Origin: Metaphire vulgaris
Lineage: Eukaryota; Annelida; Clitellata; Crassiclitellata; Megascolecidae
DNA: 64,000 bases
NCBI GenBank assembly: GCA_018105865.1
Contig: CM030834.1
Location: 5,377,257 to 5,441,256, forward strand
Direction: 5' to 3'
Below, piece after piece: positions 53,414-64,000 of the stretch; the first letter of the stretch is position 1, and each line of letters opens with the position of its first letter. Below the pieces are notes generated by a model. That model saw only the letters and a program-made list of their open reading frames with translations. It had not been told where the DNA came from and searched no databases. The position numbers and the translations under genes were made by a program.

Positions 53414-54287
53414 CAGCAGTTCTCAGGTCCCTTTGCTCAGGATTATTTCTAGGATTGTGATTTAGGGGGTGTCAGGAAAATTTGGGGGGTGTCAGAATTT
53501 GGAAGTCTCTGCCGAAAAAGGCTGACAAGCAAAAAAAACCTTATCAAGTCTCAAAAAACCTTGACAAGCAAAAAAACGTTATCAAGTCTCGGAAAAAGAG
53601 GCTGACAAGCAAAAAAACGTCACCTGAGAATAAAAGTTGGGGGGTGTATTTACTGTATTTCTCCATTTGGGGGGTGTTCAGGGGTAATTACTATGCATTT
53701 AGTATGCATACCAATGTCACAGTACCAAAGTTTGGGGGTGTCGACCTCAAATTGGGAGGGGGTATTAGGGGGTGTAAAAATATTCCTGCCTTTGCTGCAT
53801 GGCCCACATTTGAATGAAACAAATTTTTTGTGTGACCCACCTGTTAAATTTGACAGTGGTGATATATAGTTCAGATCAAGTGTGGAAAAAGATGATGCCC
53901 TTTTTTGCTTGTCAGACTTTTCAGGACATTAAAGAAGCACCAGCAATGCCTTCGAGAGGGTCCACCACTTAAATTACGATCTAAAAGCAACAAAAAGCAT
54001 AGGGGACTCCTTTATTTTAATTTATTTTAATTAATTAATTAAATTAATTAAATTAGCTATTTATATTGCGCCTAATCAATTAATGTTAGCAAGCGCATTA
54101 CAATTAACGTCAATTATTATAAGCACAATTAAACAGATGTGTCTTAAAATGTTTACGGCCCTGTTTGATGACCTTCTTTGCTTTATTTTATATACCTGTT
54201 TTTCTTGTTTTCAGACTTCAGTGTGACCCACAAGGCTTCCCCTCATGGCCCACCTTTGGGCCACAGCCCACGGGTTGAGAACTGTTG
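53414..54287. mobile_element. hAT-type non-autonomous element
   Basis: Ends CAGCAGTTCTCAGGTCCC and, inverted, CAACAGTTCTCAACCCGTGG. Flanks CTGTAGCT (53406-53413) and CAGTAGCT (54288-54295) agree at 7 of 8. GGGGTGT runs recur internally, and GACAAGCAAAAAAA is repeated four times (53521-53620). No transposase seen. Confidence 0.75.
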
Positions 54288-54714
54288 CAGTAGCTTTATA
54301 CAAAAATTGAACACAGATTGTCAGATCACATGTTTGACTTGGATCATGCCCAGCACACACACATTAAATATCATTTAAGACATCTGTGGTTACTAATATT
54401 GGCCCTGTGGTAAATAAATCTAGGGCAGGAGTTCTCAAACTGTGGTCCGCAGACCCCCGGGGGTCCGCGAAGCACCCGTAGGGGGTCTGCAAAGAGTGTC
54501 CGAAAAAGCGATCCGCAAAGAGATTATTACTTATTTACTTATTTAAAATTGTCAACTGGATAAAAGTATCCCACTGAATGGACAATTGTTTGCTAGATTG
54601 TGTGAAGATAGCGGCTCAGATCATACACATCTGGTGTTACACACATAGGTACGCTGGCTGTCACGTGGAAAGGTACTTCAACGTGTCTTTGAGCTTCATA
54701 CTGAATTATCTGGA

Positions 54715-54835
54715 CAAACACAAAGAACTATGGAGCCCTAAAAAGAGTGGCAGAAGATAGAGAGAAATGGAGGGAAATGACTCAACCCTCTGACAGAGGA
54801 TGACGCCTGAGAAGAAGAAGACTGAATTATCATAG
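54715..54835 (+). mobile_element. RTE-type LINE 3' end
   Basis: Encodes ALKRVAEDREKWREMTQPSD, the last residues of an RTE-type protein (family AxxRxxWRxxx), then a stop and a GAAGAAGAAG tail. It is inserted in the hAT element at 54426-57951. Confidence 0.7.
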
Positions 54836-54899
54836 TTTTTTGGAACATAACTAAGATCTAGTGATGCATATTTCCGATAATGTATGGCTTGCAAAATTA

Positions 54900-55230
54900 G
54901 TTTAGCCTACCTGGTTGATAGCTTCAACTATCTAAATGCACTTAACATCGATCGTTGCAAGGCAAAGATTCAAACATTTAAAAAAAACTGATAGGATAAC
55001 TGCCTTTAAGAAAAAGTTGAGAATTTAGAAGACAATAGTGCAAAATGAATGTTGTGATATGTATGAGCTGTTAACAGAATTCCTGGGTGAAAACAGCGTA
55101 CCTTTTGATGTTTTGTCCGCTGACGTCTTAGACCATTTGTCATCGTTGGCAGAATACTTTGATAAGTATTTCCTGACCAATAAAATAACATTGCAGATTA
55201 CGATTGGATAAGAAATCCATTTAGCTGTCC
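54900..55230 (+). pseudogene. hAT transposase, ZBED5/FAM200-like, middle part
   Basis: With two stops, the plus strand reads FNYLNALNIDRCKAKIQTFK, then ITAFKKKLRI, MYELLTEFLGENSVPFDVLS, LDHLSSLAEYFDKYF and DWIRNPFSCPLT. Order and spacing match the region before the C-terminal dimerisation domain in ZBED5/FAM200-type hAT proteins. It is cut by the CR1 immediately after the PLT codons. Confidence 0.8.
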
Positions 55231-55241
55231 GCTTACAGATT

Positions 55242-57405
55242 TATTATTATTATTATTATTATTAAACGACAAGATTAACGTGACATAATGTCTAACGACT
55301 GCAAGGGCACGTAACAATAACAATATGAAATAGAAATAAAATTGCCTATATAAGTACTGAGAGGTGGTCACATTACATCATAGCATCTAATGAATAGCTC
55401 AGTCTTAAGGTGCTTCTTGAATGTCTCCAGCGTCGTTTATGACCTCACGTGAGGCGGAAGTCCATTCCAGACGCGAGCAGCAGCGACCGGAAAAGCACGG
55501 CCACCGATCGTTGAACGTCATACTTGAGGCACGAGAACGTCAGTCGTAGACGCCGAGCGCAGGTGGCATCGAGTTTTGACATCAGACACGCGGCCGAAAG
55601 CTTTTGCCAGATATGACGGCGCCAATCCATTGAGACATTTAAATACCAACGTAGCAAGTTTGAAATCTATCCTCTCCAGGAAACGAAGCCAGTGTAGCTC
55701 GCGTAGAAGAGGCGTCACGTGATCGTATTTCCGAGCTGCAAAAATCAAACGGGCAGCTGCGTTTAGGACTGACTGCAGTTTTGCAATCAGGTGACAGGAG
55801 ACACCAGCAAGCGTCGAGTTGCCGTAGTCTAGACGACTGAGGACCAATGCAACAACGAGTGATTGCATCACCGATGGTGTGACGGACCTACGTATGCTGC
55901 GTAGTTGCCTTAGGACTGCGAAGCAATTCGACACAGTTCTCGTGACGTGCGACCGCATCGAGAGGTCGGCGTCAATGTAGATGCCTAGGTCACGGACAAA
56001 AGCGGACGGCGTGACGACCTCCCTGCCAACACGTATTCCAGTCACAGAAATCTGGTGCTGGTGCCGGGCAGACGAGCACCACAACGCCTCAGTCTTTGCT
56101 GAGTTGAGCTTTAGCCTGTTGGATTGCATCCATGCACCGACGTCGTCAACACATTCAGATATTTCGCTTTGTAGCTGGGCAGTCTCTGACGGCTTACAGG
56201 TGCCATAGATTTGCGTATCATCAGCATACAAGTGTGGTTGAAGTTGGCATTTCTGGATCAGCCCCTGCAATTCTGCAGTATATAACAGAAAAAGTATCGG
56301 CCCGAGGACCGATCCCTGTGGAACTCTGCATACAATTAGCGTTGAGGAAGACTTGGAGGAGCTGCATTGTACATATTGAGTGCGGTCCTTGAGGTACGAT
56401 GAAAACCAGCACAAAACAGTGTCATCAATTCCATAGGTCGTCTGCATGCGTCGCAGCAGAATTGAGTGATCAACAGTGTCAAATGCAGCTGACAGGTCAA
56501 GCATCATCAGCAGAACGAGATTACCTGTGTCGACAGCAAGCAGAATGTCCGATAATACCTTGAGGACAGCTGTCTCCGTGGAGTGATGCTGACGGTATGC
56601 AGATTGCAATGTCGGCAGTAGCCCTGATGATGACAGATATTCAATCAGCTGTTTCGCTACTAGTCGTTCAAGCAGCTTTGACAATACCGACAGGTTGGAG
56701 ATTGGTCGACATGACTTCGCATCAGCTGAATCAAGATTCGCCTTCTTCAGCAATGGTGTTATGGAGGCAGCTTTGAAAGCGCACGGAACCAATCCAGAGG
56801 TGAGCGACTTGTTGAATAGGTCAACCAAAAACGGCGCTAGAACGTCGACATTTTCCTTCAGTAGCCGCGTTGGTATCGGATCCATTGAGCACTGCTTGTC
56901 TGGCATTGCGCGAACTGTTTTAGTGACGTTGTCGACGGTGAGTGTCTTAAACTGCTCAAAACAACAAGTGGATGGCGCTGATGAGAACGACGGGGGTTGG
57001 GCCCCAGCAGTTTCTGCTTGGACGCCAGCAACTTTGTCGTTGAAAAACGCATGTAGCTCGTTCGCTCCGATGGCATCAGACGCAGGAGTTATACCGCGAC
57101 CAAGAAGAGCGTCAATTGAGCGCCACAGCTGTGCTGGTGACGAGCATTCAGAGTCCACCTTCCTGATCCAGAACGATTCACGCTTTTGACTACACAGCTC
57201 TCTGTATTCTCGCCCGTGCATGCCAAGCTGCTGTTGCCGCCATAACATTCGACGGATCAGCCCTTCTAGCTGCGCGCTCAAGCCTATGGGTAGAACGTTT
57301 CATCGCTCGACAGTCCTGGTCAAACCACGGGTCTGAAGGACGACGACGGCAGGTAACGGACCGGGTTGGTATGAATCGATCCAGAACTTGCTAGATCTGC
57401 TCGAC
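55242..57405 (-). mobile_element. CR1-type LINE, long 5'-truncated copy
   Basis: A minus-strand element inserted in the hAT transposase gene. The (ATT)n tail is at 55242-55263, the C-terminal codons at about 55445 (AFPVAAARVWNGLP then LKTELFIRCYD), the RT frame at 57281-55518, and the first residues (SDPWFDQDCRAMKRSTHRLE) in another frame up to about 57360. ATTT flanks occur at both ends (CAGATTT before the tail, CGATTTG at 57417), a likely target duplication of about 5 bp. Confidence 0.88.
55518..57281 (-). pseudogene. CR1-type reverse transcriptase, nearly intact
   Basis: The longest frame in the window, 587 codons. Order: linker with [103 protein letters not shown] (YADD at residues 352-355), then LSRLDYGNSTLAGVSCHLIA and LHWLRFLERIDFKLATLVFK. 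All RT catalytic residues are intact. The N-terminal linker and the last 40 or so residues are in other frames, so it is at least doubly frameshifted. It looks young compared with other CR1 copies here. Confidence 0.9.
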
Positions 57406-57407
57406 AT

Positions 57408-57735
57408 ACATACATACGATTTGACGGGGAGGGAAGAGGATCAGTTGGCTGAATTGTCTAGCGACAGAAGTCTCAAACTAAAATTATGTGAGCAGACATC
57501 GGGCGCATTTTGGTGCAGCGTTAGGAAGGAATATATGCTTTTAGCTGGCGGCAAAGCTGTGCTGGTTCCTTTTACTACTACCTCTTAATGTGAAACATTG
57601 TATTTGGCGTTAGTTATCATGCAATTAAAGTTCAGGTCGCGTTGTCAGGTGGAGGTCGACATTATAGTTTGTCTCCCAGGAATTAAACCAAGAATAGACT
57701 TTCTCTGCCAGCAAAAGCAAGCCCACACGTCTCAC
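57408..57735 (+). pseudogene. hAT transposase, C-terminal dimerisation domain
   Basis: Frame 57388-57588 carries LTGREEDQLAELSSDRSLKL, FWCSVRKEYMLLAGGKAVLV and PFTTTS. After one stop the same frame continues CETLYLALVIMQLKFRSR and PGIKPRIDFLCQQKQAHTSH. This is the hAT C-terminal domain (EEEQLAELSSD...FWxxVxxEYPxLxxxAxxxLLPFxTTYLCE). Together with 54900-55230 it shows an autonomous-type hAT that decayed. Confidence 0.85.
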
Positions 57736-58149
57736 TAACAGAAACTTAAGCAAGTTAACATCTGTTGTTGTAATTTGATGGGTGTACGATTTTGTCGAAA
57801 AAGTTGAATTTGGATTTAGACGTTTATATTGTAGCTAGTATAATTTGGGTTACCGTAGTTACCGTTAGTAAGCATAACCTTGCCAGGGATCTGCGAATTT
57901 CTTATAACCTCTCCAAGGGGTCCCTGTACTGAAAAAGTTTGAGAACCCCTGATCTAGGCCATATTGCCGGTACATTTTTTTCTTTTAACCTCTTCCTTTC
58001 AGCCTTTAATTCAAAAATTGTAAATTTTCATTAGTAAAAGTGGGAGTACTGGTAATTATTAGTGCTTGAAAGGTAGTTACTTTGCAAACTGAATCAATCC
58101 AGGATTTAGACCAGGATTTTCTGTCTCTTAAGCAGCTATACATAAAAGA

Positions 58150-58460
58150 TGACCTTGGAATCAAGGAAGATTTCATTGAAAAATCCGGATGAAATGGCTA
58201 CAATATTTTGGACACGTCTGTCGGATGAAACAATGAAGAGATTTCCATATGTGTGCCCACTTGGCAGAATACAGGGACATGTGAGAGAGGCAGACCATGA
58301 AAAAGATGCCCGGAAGTCATAGAGGATGACTGTCAAGATTTAAATCTAAATCTGGTTCAAGCATTAAGAGCAACAGAACACAGACAGGAGTGGAAAAATT
58401 GCTGGGGCTGTCACAGCATGCAAAAGCATTGTTACGGCACTAAAGAAGAAGAGGTTATGC
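58150..58460 (+). mobile_element. RTE-type LINE, C-terminal remnant
   Basis: The plus strand carries MKWLQYFGHVCRMKQ, then frameshifted sequence equivalent to RGRPxKRWPEVIEDDCQDLN and AEHRQEWKNC. It ends near AAGAAGAAGAGG at 58444. It is a degenerate fragment between the hAT element and the second exon of the RRM-like gene. Confidence 0.65.
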
Positions 58461-58604
58461 ATCAGCACTATTTCCTGAACTTTGACTGTGTTGATTCTCT
58501 GTATAAGATATGTATACTTTTCCAGTTGTATCAAATTTTAAAATAAAAATGTATTCTATTTCTTCCTTTTGATGGATGCAGTGAAAGTTAGCTTTGTGCT
58601 TTAG

Positions 58605-58811
58605 GTGCCGAAAGACTTCTAAAGAACCATCACCAGTCTTTTCAAGTAAACCAAAGGCGGATTAGTTTGACTGTTCAGTTGTGTCCATCAGAAGTCCTGG
58701 ACGTTGTGAATCAAAATAAATCCAATGATGCAGGTGCTGTAGACAGTGCTGGCAATGATGGTTCGGATGAAGAAGAAATTCCATGTGATAATATGCTTGA
58801 AATTACTGCCG
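58605..58811 (+). CDS. RRM-like host gene, second coding exon (tentative)
   Basis: Internal exon of 207 nt with acceptor TTTGTGCTTTAG and donor ACTGCCG|GTATTG, phase 1 at both ends, no stop. It encodes AERLLKNHQSFQVNQRRISL, TVQLCPSEVLDVVNQN, then an acidic low-complexity tract (SAGNDGSDEEEIPCDNMLEI). The first part completes the RRM-like fold begun in exon 51207-51432 (helix AERLL, strand RRISLTVQL). No mobile-element family I know contains it. Downstream exons would lie beyond the LINE cluster, probably past 64000. Confidence 0.6.
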
Positions 58812-58927
58812 GTATTGTCTTTATTTTGCACATTTTACTACTCAGTTTGTTTATATTTAAGACTAAATATAATTTATGCAGGCATATGGGGACATGTTTT
58901 TGTGTACCATAAAACCTCAAGTATCAT

Positions 58928-60245
58928 ATGTAATGTAATGTAATGTAATGTAACAAAATATTTGTATAGCGCCTCTTCTGAAAGATCACTCAGAAGCGCT
59001 TCCACAGCAAATTACTGTATATTAACAAAGAGATAAGTTTTAAGTCGTTTCAAAAAGAGGGCCATAGAATTAGGAGTTGCTAAGCCACGCATACTGGCGT
59101 CAAGAGCATTCAAAGGATAGGGCCAACTGATTCAAAACCTGCTTCAGGAACATGGAAGTTCGTGCTTGGGGCACACTGAGAAGACCATTGGTTGTGGACC
59201 GAAGACATGGCGACCAGGGATAGAGCTAAGGGGATGGAGTAGCTCTGAAAGGTAAGATGGAGTGGCACCATAAAGAGAGAGTGCAACCGCTCTCAACATA
59301 GAAACTCAACTCGAGCAGGATAAGGCAGCCAGTGTAAAATAGGCGTCATATAATCACTAATGTGATCACGTCTTGTGACACCAGCAATCACCCTGGCTGC
59401 TGAACGAAGAACCATCTGGAGTTTATCAAGTCGCACCGATGGAAGACCAGCAAAAAGTGAACCACAGTAGTCAAGCCTTGAGCAAATAAATGCATGAATC
59501 AAAGTAGAAGCAGATGGCATGTCTAGTGTTCGAATCACTCTAAGCTGGCGGAGATGATAGAAGCAACTGCGACAAAGTGAGTTAATATGATCCATAAAGG
59601 TTAACTCAGAGTCAAGAATTATACCAAGATCACGGACAGAGGAGGAGAAAGAGAGGCCGGGAAGGCAGACTGCACAGACATATGATCAATTTTTAAGAGC
59701 TGACCTCGAGTACCAAACCAGATGAGCTGAGTTTTAGCTGGATTAAGTAAAAGACGATTTGAGTGCATCCATGAATGAAGTAAGTCAGAGGCTTCAACAA
59801 ATTCACGAGTGATCTGCAGCGCATTAGTGGGGCTGGAATGTGAATAGGCCTGAATATCATCAGCGTACATATGTGTTTTAAAATTATATGGTGCAAACAA
59901 GCGTGCAACATCAGCAGTATAAAGTATATACAGAAGCGGCCCAAGAACCGAACCCTGAGGGACTCCACAAGTGACTGGCACTTCACGGGAGTAGGAAGAA
60001 CCAAGTGATGCAATCATGCGGCGTTCAGAGAGATAGGATTTTAACCAGGTCAGAGGAAGACCAGAGACACCAAATGAGACAGAGAGGCGCTGTAGAAGAA
60101 TATCATGGTCAACAGTGTCAAAAGCAGCACTGACATCAAATCATATGCACAAGAATATAATGTCGATGGTTTACTAGTGGGCAGATCAAAAGGTAAAATC
60201 GATTTCCACAAATATGTTGTCCACTCTTTTCTAGCTTTGGCATCT
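58928..60245 (-). mobile_element. CR1-type LINE, 3' half
   Basis: A (GTAAT)n tail (58928-58953) and 3' UTR (TTTGTATAGCGCCTCTTCTG) lead to minus-strand coding. 59595-59293 has FICSRLDYCGSLFAGLPSVR. 60017-59619 has [20 protein letters not shown] and HMYADDIQAYS (YADD intact). About 60137-60020 has AAFDTVDHDILLQRL. Beyond 60138 an earlier part of the ORF (KARKEWTTYLWKSILPFDLP) joins after an internal deletion. Confidence 0.82.
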
Positions 60246-61108
60246 GCAATAAAGTAAAGTAAGTATGTAAGTAAAATCACGTGGATTTCTATAGCGCCTT
60301 GGAAAGCAGCACAACAGTAGCTGCTTATTCTTAGGCGCTCAGCCTTTCTTAAAATAACTATGGGGAAGGTATTTTATCAGCCAGGCAATAGTCAACATCC
60401 AAAGGGCAGTGTGAGGCTAGGTTGTTACAGCTATGGAGGAAATGATTTTAGAAAAAGGAAGGATTTAAGCTTAGACCTGAAGACTTGAGGAGATAATGCA
60501 AGAATTATAGGAAATGAGGGTTCAGATTGTATTGTTTGCAAGTGTCCAAGTCTGCGGAGGGAAGCTGGGATCGAGTTCCAAAGTTCAGGTGAGGTGTATG
60601 AGAAGGCACGGTTGCAAATTTTTAGGGATGACTGATTGAGTGGACGTGACAGAGTGAGGTAAGATGATGAACGTGTGGGTCGAGGAGGCTGAGGGGTTAA
60701 TAGTGATCTAAGGTAGACAGGTTTTGATGACTGAAGTGAGGTATGTAAGTGTTATTATTTTATATTGGATACGTTCAGTTATTTTAGGCCAATGTAATGA
60801 TTTTAGTATGGGTGAAATATGGGAGAATTTAGGTGACTTAGTAACAGCACGAGCAAGTGCATTTTGTACTCATTGCAATTTGTTGATAGAGGCTTTGGGA
60901 AGGTTATAGTAGAGGGAGTTACAATAATCTAATTTGGAGTGGACTATTGAGGTGGCAATTGTGGATGCAGTTTTAGTATCTAGGCAAGGGCGTAGGCGGC
61001 GAAGGTCACGAATATGAACATAGCAGGCTTTTGAAAGTTGGGAGATTTTTCATTCGAAGTTTAGAAAAGAATCAAATTTGAATCCGAGATTTCTAGCAGT
61101 TGGAACAG
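60246..61108 (-). mobile_element. L2-type LINE 3' part (uninterrupted reference copy)
   Basis: A (AAGTAAGT)n tail, then 3' UTR (TTTCTATAGCGCCTTGG, TTCTTAGGCGCTCAGCCTTTC) and minus-strand C-terminal codons. It is colinear with 36008-36946 plus the continuation at 41814. It lacks both the hAT MITE at 36131 and the CCCAAT element at 36947, and so serves as the empty-site reference for both. Confidence 0.85.
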
Positions 61109-61412
61109 GGTGGCAAGGTGGCTGGGAGAGGTAGTACCTTTTGTTGTATGAGCATACAGCAACTGGTCCTCACCACTACCAGGGCAGTGAAATTGCGCAA
61201 CACAGATCCTTCATGGATCCTTAGCCTATTTCACTGTCAAGACCGTCCGTGCGTGATGAAGAATCACATCCTTCTCGTGGTGCCACTGTAATTAACAAAA
61301 CACGGCGGATCTAGACTTGACCAGTCGATAAATAGGTCCTGGGTGTGGGCAGCAGCATTCCCAGCGCTACTCACGGCGGAGGAAGATTCTTGGTCAATCT
61401 CAACGGCGTGGG

Positions 61413-61931
61413 ATGTGTGAGCGTGAAGCTAACTGGAGTTACCCAGAGAAGGTTCAAGCTACTGCGCTTCCCGTTCCCCCTGACCCAAGGGGACGAAGTA
61501 TCCAGGGTCATCACCCTTCATTGACCATGAATACAACTTACGGCACCAGGGTTAAAGCCCCTGCTCTTTCGTGGACCTCCCCATCTACTGACTCCTCTTC
61601 TGGAGCCCTTATGACGAATGATGCCCAAAGCTCTTCCCAGTACACCTCCCAGGTGCACATGGGCAGGGACGGCACCACTCTGATACAGTCGGTGGGAAGG
61701 CCCAATTCTCCTGATCTGAGAGACGGAGTCCGTCTTGCTACTTGGAATGTCACCACTCTTTCTGACAGTGGCTACCAGGAAGCCTTAGTCCGTCTACTTC
61801 TTCACCACAAAGTCGGCATCGCCGGAATCACTGAAGCCAGGATTCCTGGTTCAGGTGACTACCTAGTGGAAGGCTCTCTTCTACTACATTCGGAGGCACT
61901 CAACATTCTCACGGTGTCGCCTCATCATTAG
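61413..61931 (+). pseudogene. RTE-like endonuclease, N-terminal part
   Basis: Open frame with a proline/serine-rich leader, then VRLATWNVTTLSDSGYQEAL and KVGIAGITEARIPGSGDYLV, the first two APE motifs. It loses frame near 61895, where relatives have GG...GVAL. The next motif is in frame 62029-62490. Confidence 0.85.
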
Positions 61932-62028
61932 TCCTCCTTTTATTGGCGCACTTCAGTCCTGGCATCCTATCTCAGACCGGATTCTGTCGGCCAGATTATC
62001 TCACAAACACGGTCATTTAACAATCATA

Positions 62029-62490
62029 GTGGTTTATGCTCCCACTGATGTTGCAGAAGACAACGACAAGGAGTTATTCTATAATCAATTGTCTGCCACC
62101 GTATCTTCAGTTCCACCTCATGACATTGCGATCATCCTGGGTGACTTCAACGCAGTCACTGGAACCTCCATAGATGACAGCGGCATAATTGGACCTTACG
62201 GCTCAGGCCTTCCTAATGACAACTCCAGTCGTCTGTTGTCCTTCTGTGGCGCATTTGGTCTTACCGTTTTTGGCTCGTGGTTCAGAAGACTTAACATCCA
62301 CCGCTGGACCTGGCTATCACACGATGGTCATACTAAGAAAGAAATCGACCATGTTCTCGTTCGCCAGAGAGACAGGGGCATCTTTAAATCCCTTCGTGTC
62401 TACCGTGGAATGGAATGTCCCGCCAATACTGACCATATGCCTGTAATCGTACAACTGACCATCAAACTCATAAAGCGAAAACGAACGTAA
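62029..62490 (+). pseudogene. RTE-like endonuclease, C-terminal part
   Basis: Open frame of 153 codons: MVYAPTDVAEDNDKELFYNQ, IAIILGDFNAVTG, FGSWFRRLNIHRWTWLSHDG, EIDHVLVRQRDRG and NTDHMPVIVQL. The APE motifs GDFNA, the T/WTW segment and the terminal D-H pair are all present. It ends in a stop just before the linker to the RT. Confidence 0.88.
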
Positions 62491-62519
62491 ATCTGCACCG
62501 ATCATATAACATATCTCGC

Positions 62520-63044
62520 TTGACCGACGACACCTGCCTTCAACAACAATACAACCTGGCTGTGTCGAACAGATTCGAGGCTCTCTCTGGTTTGACAGAC
62601 GATGTTGATAGTCACTGGTCTGCAGTTCGATCCGCCATCTTGAAGTCAGCCGATGAAACGATAGGTTTTCGAGAAAACATCCGTCAACCATGGCTTTCTG
62701 AGGATACCTGCAAGGTCCTCAAACTTAAATCTGCTGCGAAACTCAGGAATGATCATCAAGAGCGGAAGAGATTGCAGGGTATCTTCAAGGCAAAAGCCAA
62801 AGAGGACCGAGTTGCTTTTGTCTCGCAACTAGTGAATGAAACGGAGGAAGACCTACGACACAACCGCATGAGATCTGTATACAGGTCAATCAGGACTCTT
62901 GCCAGTGGCAATCGGTCATCATACTTCTCTCCAAACGTTAATAAGACTGATGGTTCCCATGCAACTCCATTGAAGAAACCCTGCAACGCTGGCAGGAACA
63001 TTTCAAGCTGCTTTAAACTTCCTTCCAGGATCATCATCCCCTGA
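62520..63044 (+). pseudogene. RTE-like linker region
   Basis: Frame of 174 codons with YNLAVSNRFEALSGLTDDVD, IRQPWLSEDTCKVLKLKSAA and RMRSVYRSIRTLASG, the helical stretch between endonuclease and RT in RTE/I-like elements. Frameshifts follow before the RT core. Confidence 0.75.
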
Positions 63045-64000
63045 CCTTGACAGCGAAGCATGTACTGCCCTCCTGACCAGGACATACTCACCGATGAGCC
63101 ATCCCTCGCTGAAGTTATCGCCGCCATCAAGAAACTGAGAAATGGCTGCGCGCAGCAGGCCCTGATGGTATTCCGCCTGAGCTGCTGAAATGTGCTCTGG
63201 GCCCAGTGAGCTCTGCTCTCCACTCTTTGTTTATCCAGGTCTGGAGAACCGGCCATGTACCTGCAGAGTGGAAAGAAGGTGTTCTTGTCACTTTATATAA
63301 AGGAAGGGCTCAAAACTGGAATGTGGAAATTATCGTCCGATTACTCTCCTGTCAGTACCGGGAAGGTATTTTCCCACATCCTACTCAGCCGGATACAGCC
63401 ATTACTCCTTAAGACACGTAGACCACAACAATCTGGATTCACTCCCGGCAGATCCACTATAGATGCCATCCTAGCGTTAAGACTCCTTTCCGAGTTACAC
63501 CGAGTTTGACCGCCCTCTGAATGTAGCCTACCTGGACATTAAGGCTGCATTTGATACGGTGGATCGGACCGCTTTATGGAAAGCATTGCGCGCCAAAGGA
63601 ATTCCAGATATTTTGCTCCGTCTGATAGAAGATTTGCATCAGAATACGGGAGCTAGCATCCGGTCGGTCAAAATCTCTCTCCTCGATTCTCAACTACATC
63701 TGGTGTGAGACAGGGTTGTATACTCGCACCAATCCTCTTCTGCATTGCCATCGACTGGATCTTAGATCACATGTCTGTGAACCATGGCATTAGCGTTGGG
63801 TCACACCGCTTCACAGACCTGGTCTACGCAGATGATACAACTCTGTTTCTACCTTCTGCTACCAATGCCTCTGAATACCTCTCTAGTTTCAGCCATGCTT
63901 CTGCTCCACTTGGTATGAAGGTTTCCTGGACTAAAACCAAGTTACAGAACCTAGGATGTGGATCACAGCCCTCCTCTATCGTGATTGATGGGGAGTGTGT

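Larger units (their letters stand above)
54426..57951 (+). mobile_element. hAT element with ZBED5-like transposase remnant
   Basis: Ends CAGGAGTTCTCAAACTGTGG and, inverted, CAGGGGTTCTCAAACTTTTT. Flanks ATCTAGGG (54418-54425) and ATCTAGGC (57952-57959) agree at 7 of 8. Subterminal GGTCCGCAGACCCCC/GGGGTCC motifs are typical of this hAT group. Native sequence is only about 1.2 kb. An RTE tail (about 54715-54835) and a CR1 (55242-57405) are nested within it. Transposase pieces lie on either side of the CR1. Confidence 0.85.
61109..64000 (+). mobile_element. RTE-like non-LTR element, 5' part, runs off the window
   Basis: It begins after L2 sequence with GGTGGCTGGGAGAGGTAGTACC. The 5' UTR (to about 61360) is homologous to that of the RTE at 27292-30774. 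It continues with an endonuclease (61413-62490), a linker (62520-63044) and an RT with several frameshifts to the window end. RT motifs: QQSGFTPGRSTIDAILALR, VAYLDIKAAFDTVDR, SGVRQGCILAPILFCIAIDW and LVYADDTTLF with YADD codons at 63825-63836. The ORF continues past 64000. Confidence 0.85.

Overview
This is a eukaryotic (animal) genomic window. There are no bacterial-style operons. Coding sequence is in short exons with GT...AG boundaries, and most of the DNA is non-LTR retrotransposon debris plus terminal-inverted-repeat DNA transposons. The mix of CR1/L2-type and RTE-type LINEs, hAT and piggyBac derivatives, and a DUF4806-like gene suggests an invertebrate. I cannot name the species or phylum from sequence alone.

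Two host genes can be supported. (1) An FBXO42-like F-box/kelch gene lies on the minus strand. Its coding exons are at 24578-24422 (F-box), 22387-22151, 14434-14331 and 5446-5286. Reading phases match at every junction, and the gene probably continues past the left edge. Its introns of 2.0, 7.7 and 8.9 kb are filled with mobile elements. (2) A plus-strand gene has an apparent first coding exon at 51207-51432 and a phase-compatible second exon at 58605-58811. Together they look like an RRM-like fold of the PARP14/RBM43 sort (tentative). A 7.2 kb transposon-filled intron separates them, and the gene probably continues to the right.

Layout. 1-5285: RTE pieces, a hAT transposase relic, two opposed CR1/L2 tails. 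5286-24578: the FBXO42-like gene. Its introns hold a triple nest of DNA transposons (hAT, piggyBac-like, hAT; 11689-13237), two copies of a TA-flanked MITE, a second piggyBac-like copy that lacks the innermost insertion, and a long CR1 (17916-21171) with a clean 386 bp insertion. 24600-36000: LINE tails, a GC-rich palindromic minisatellite, and a near full-length 3.48 kb RTE inserted in a 179 bp tandem repeat. 36008-50970: an L2 cluster holding two inverted copies of a 4-5 kb CCCAAT-ended element with a spliced DUF4806-like gene, the most unusual structure here. 51000-58900: the second host gene, with three hAT-type elements between its exons. 58928-64000: CR1 and L2 fragments and the 5' part of a second RTE-like element running off the right edge.

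Many insertions can be dated relative to each other from target-site duplications and uninterrupted paralogous copies, so the window records successive transposition rounds.
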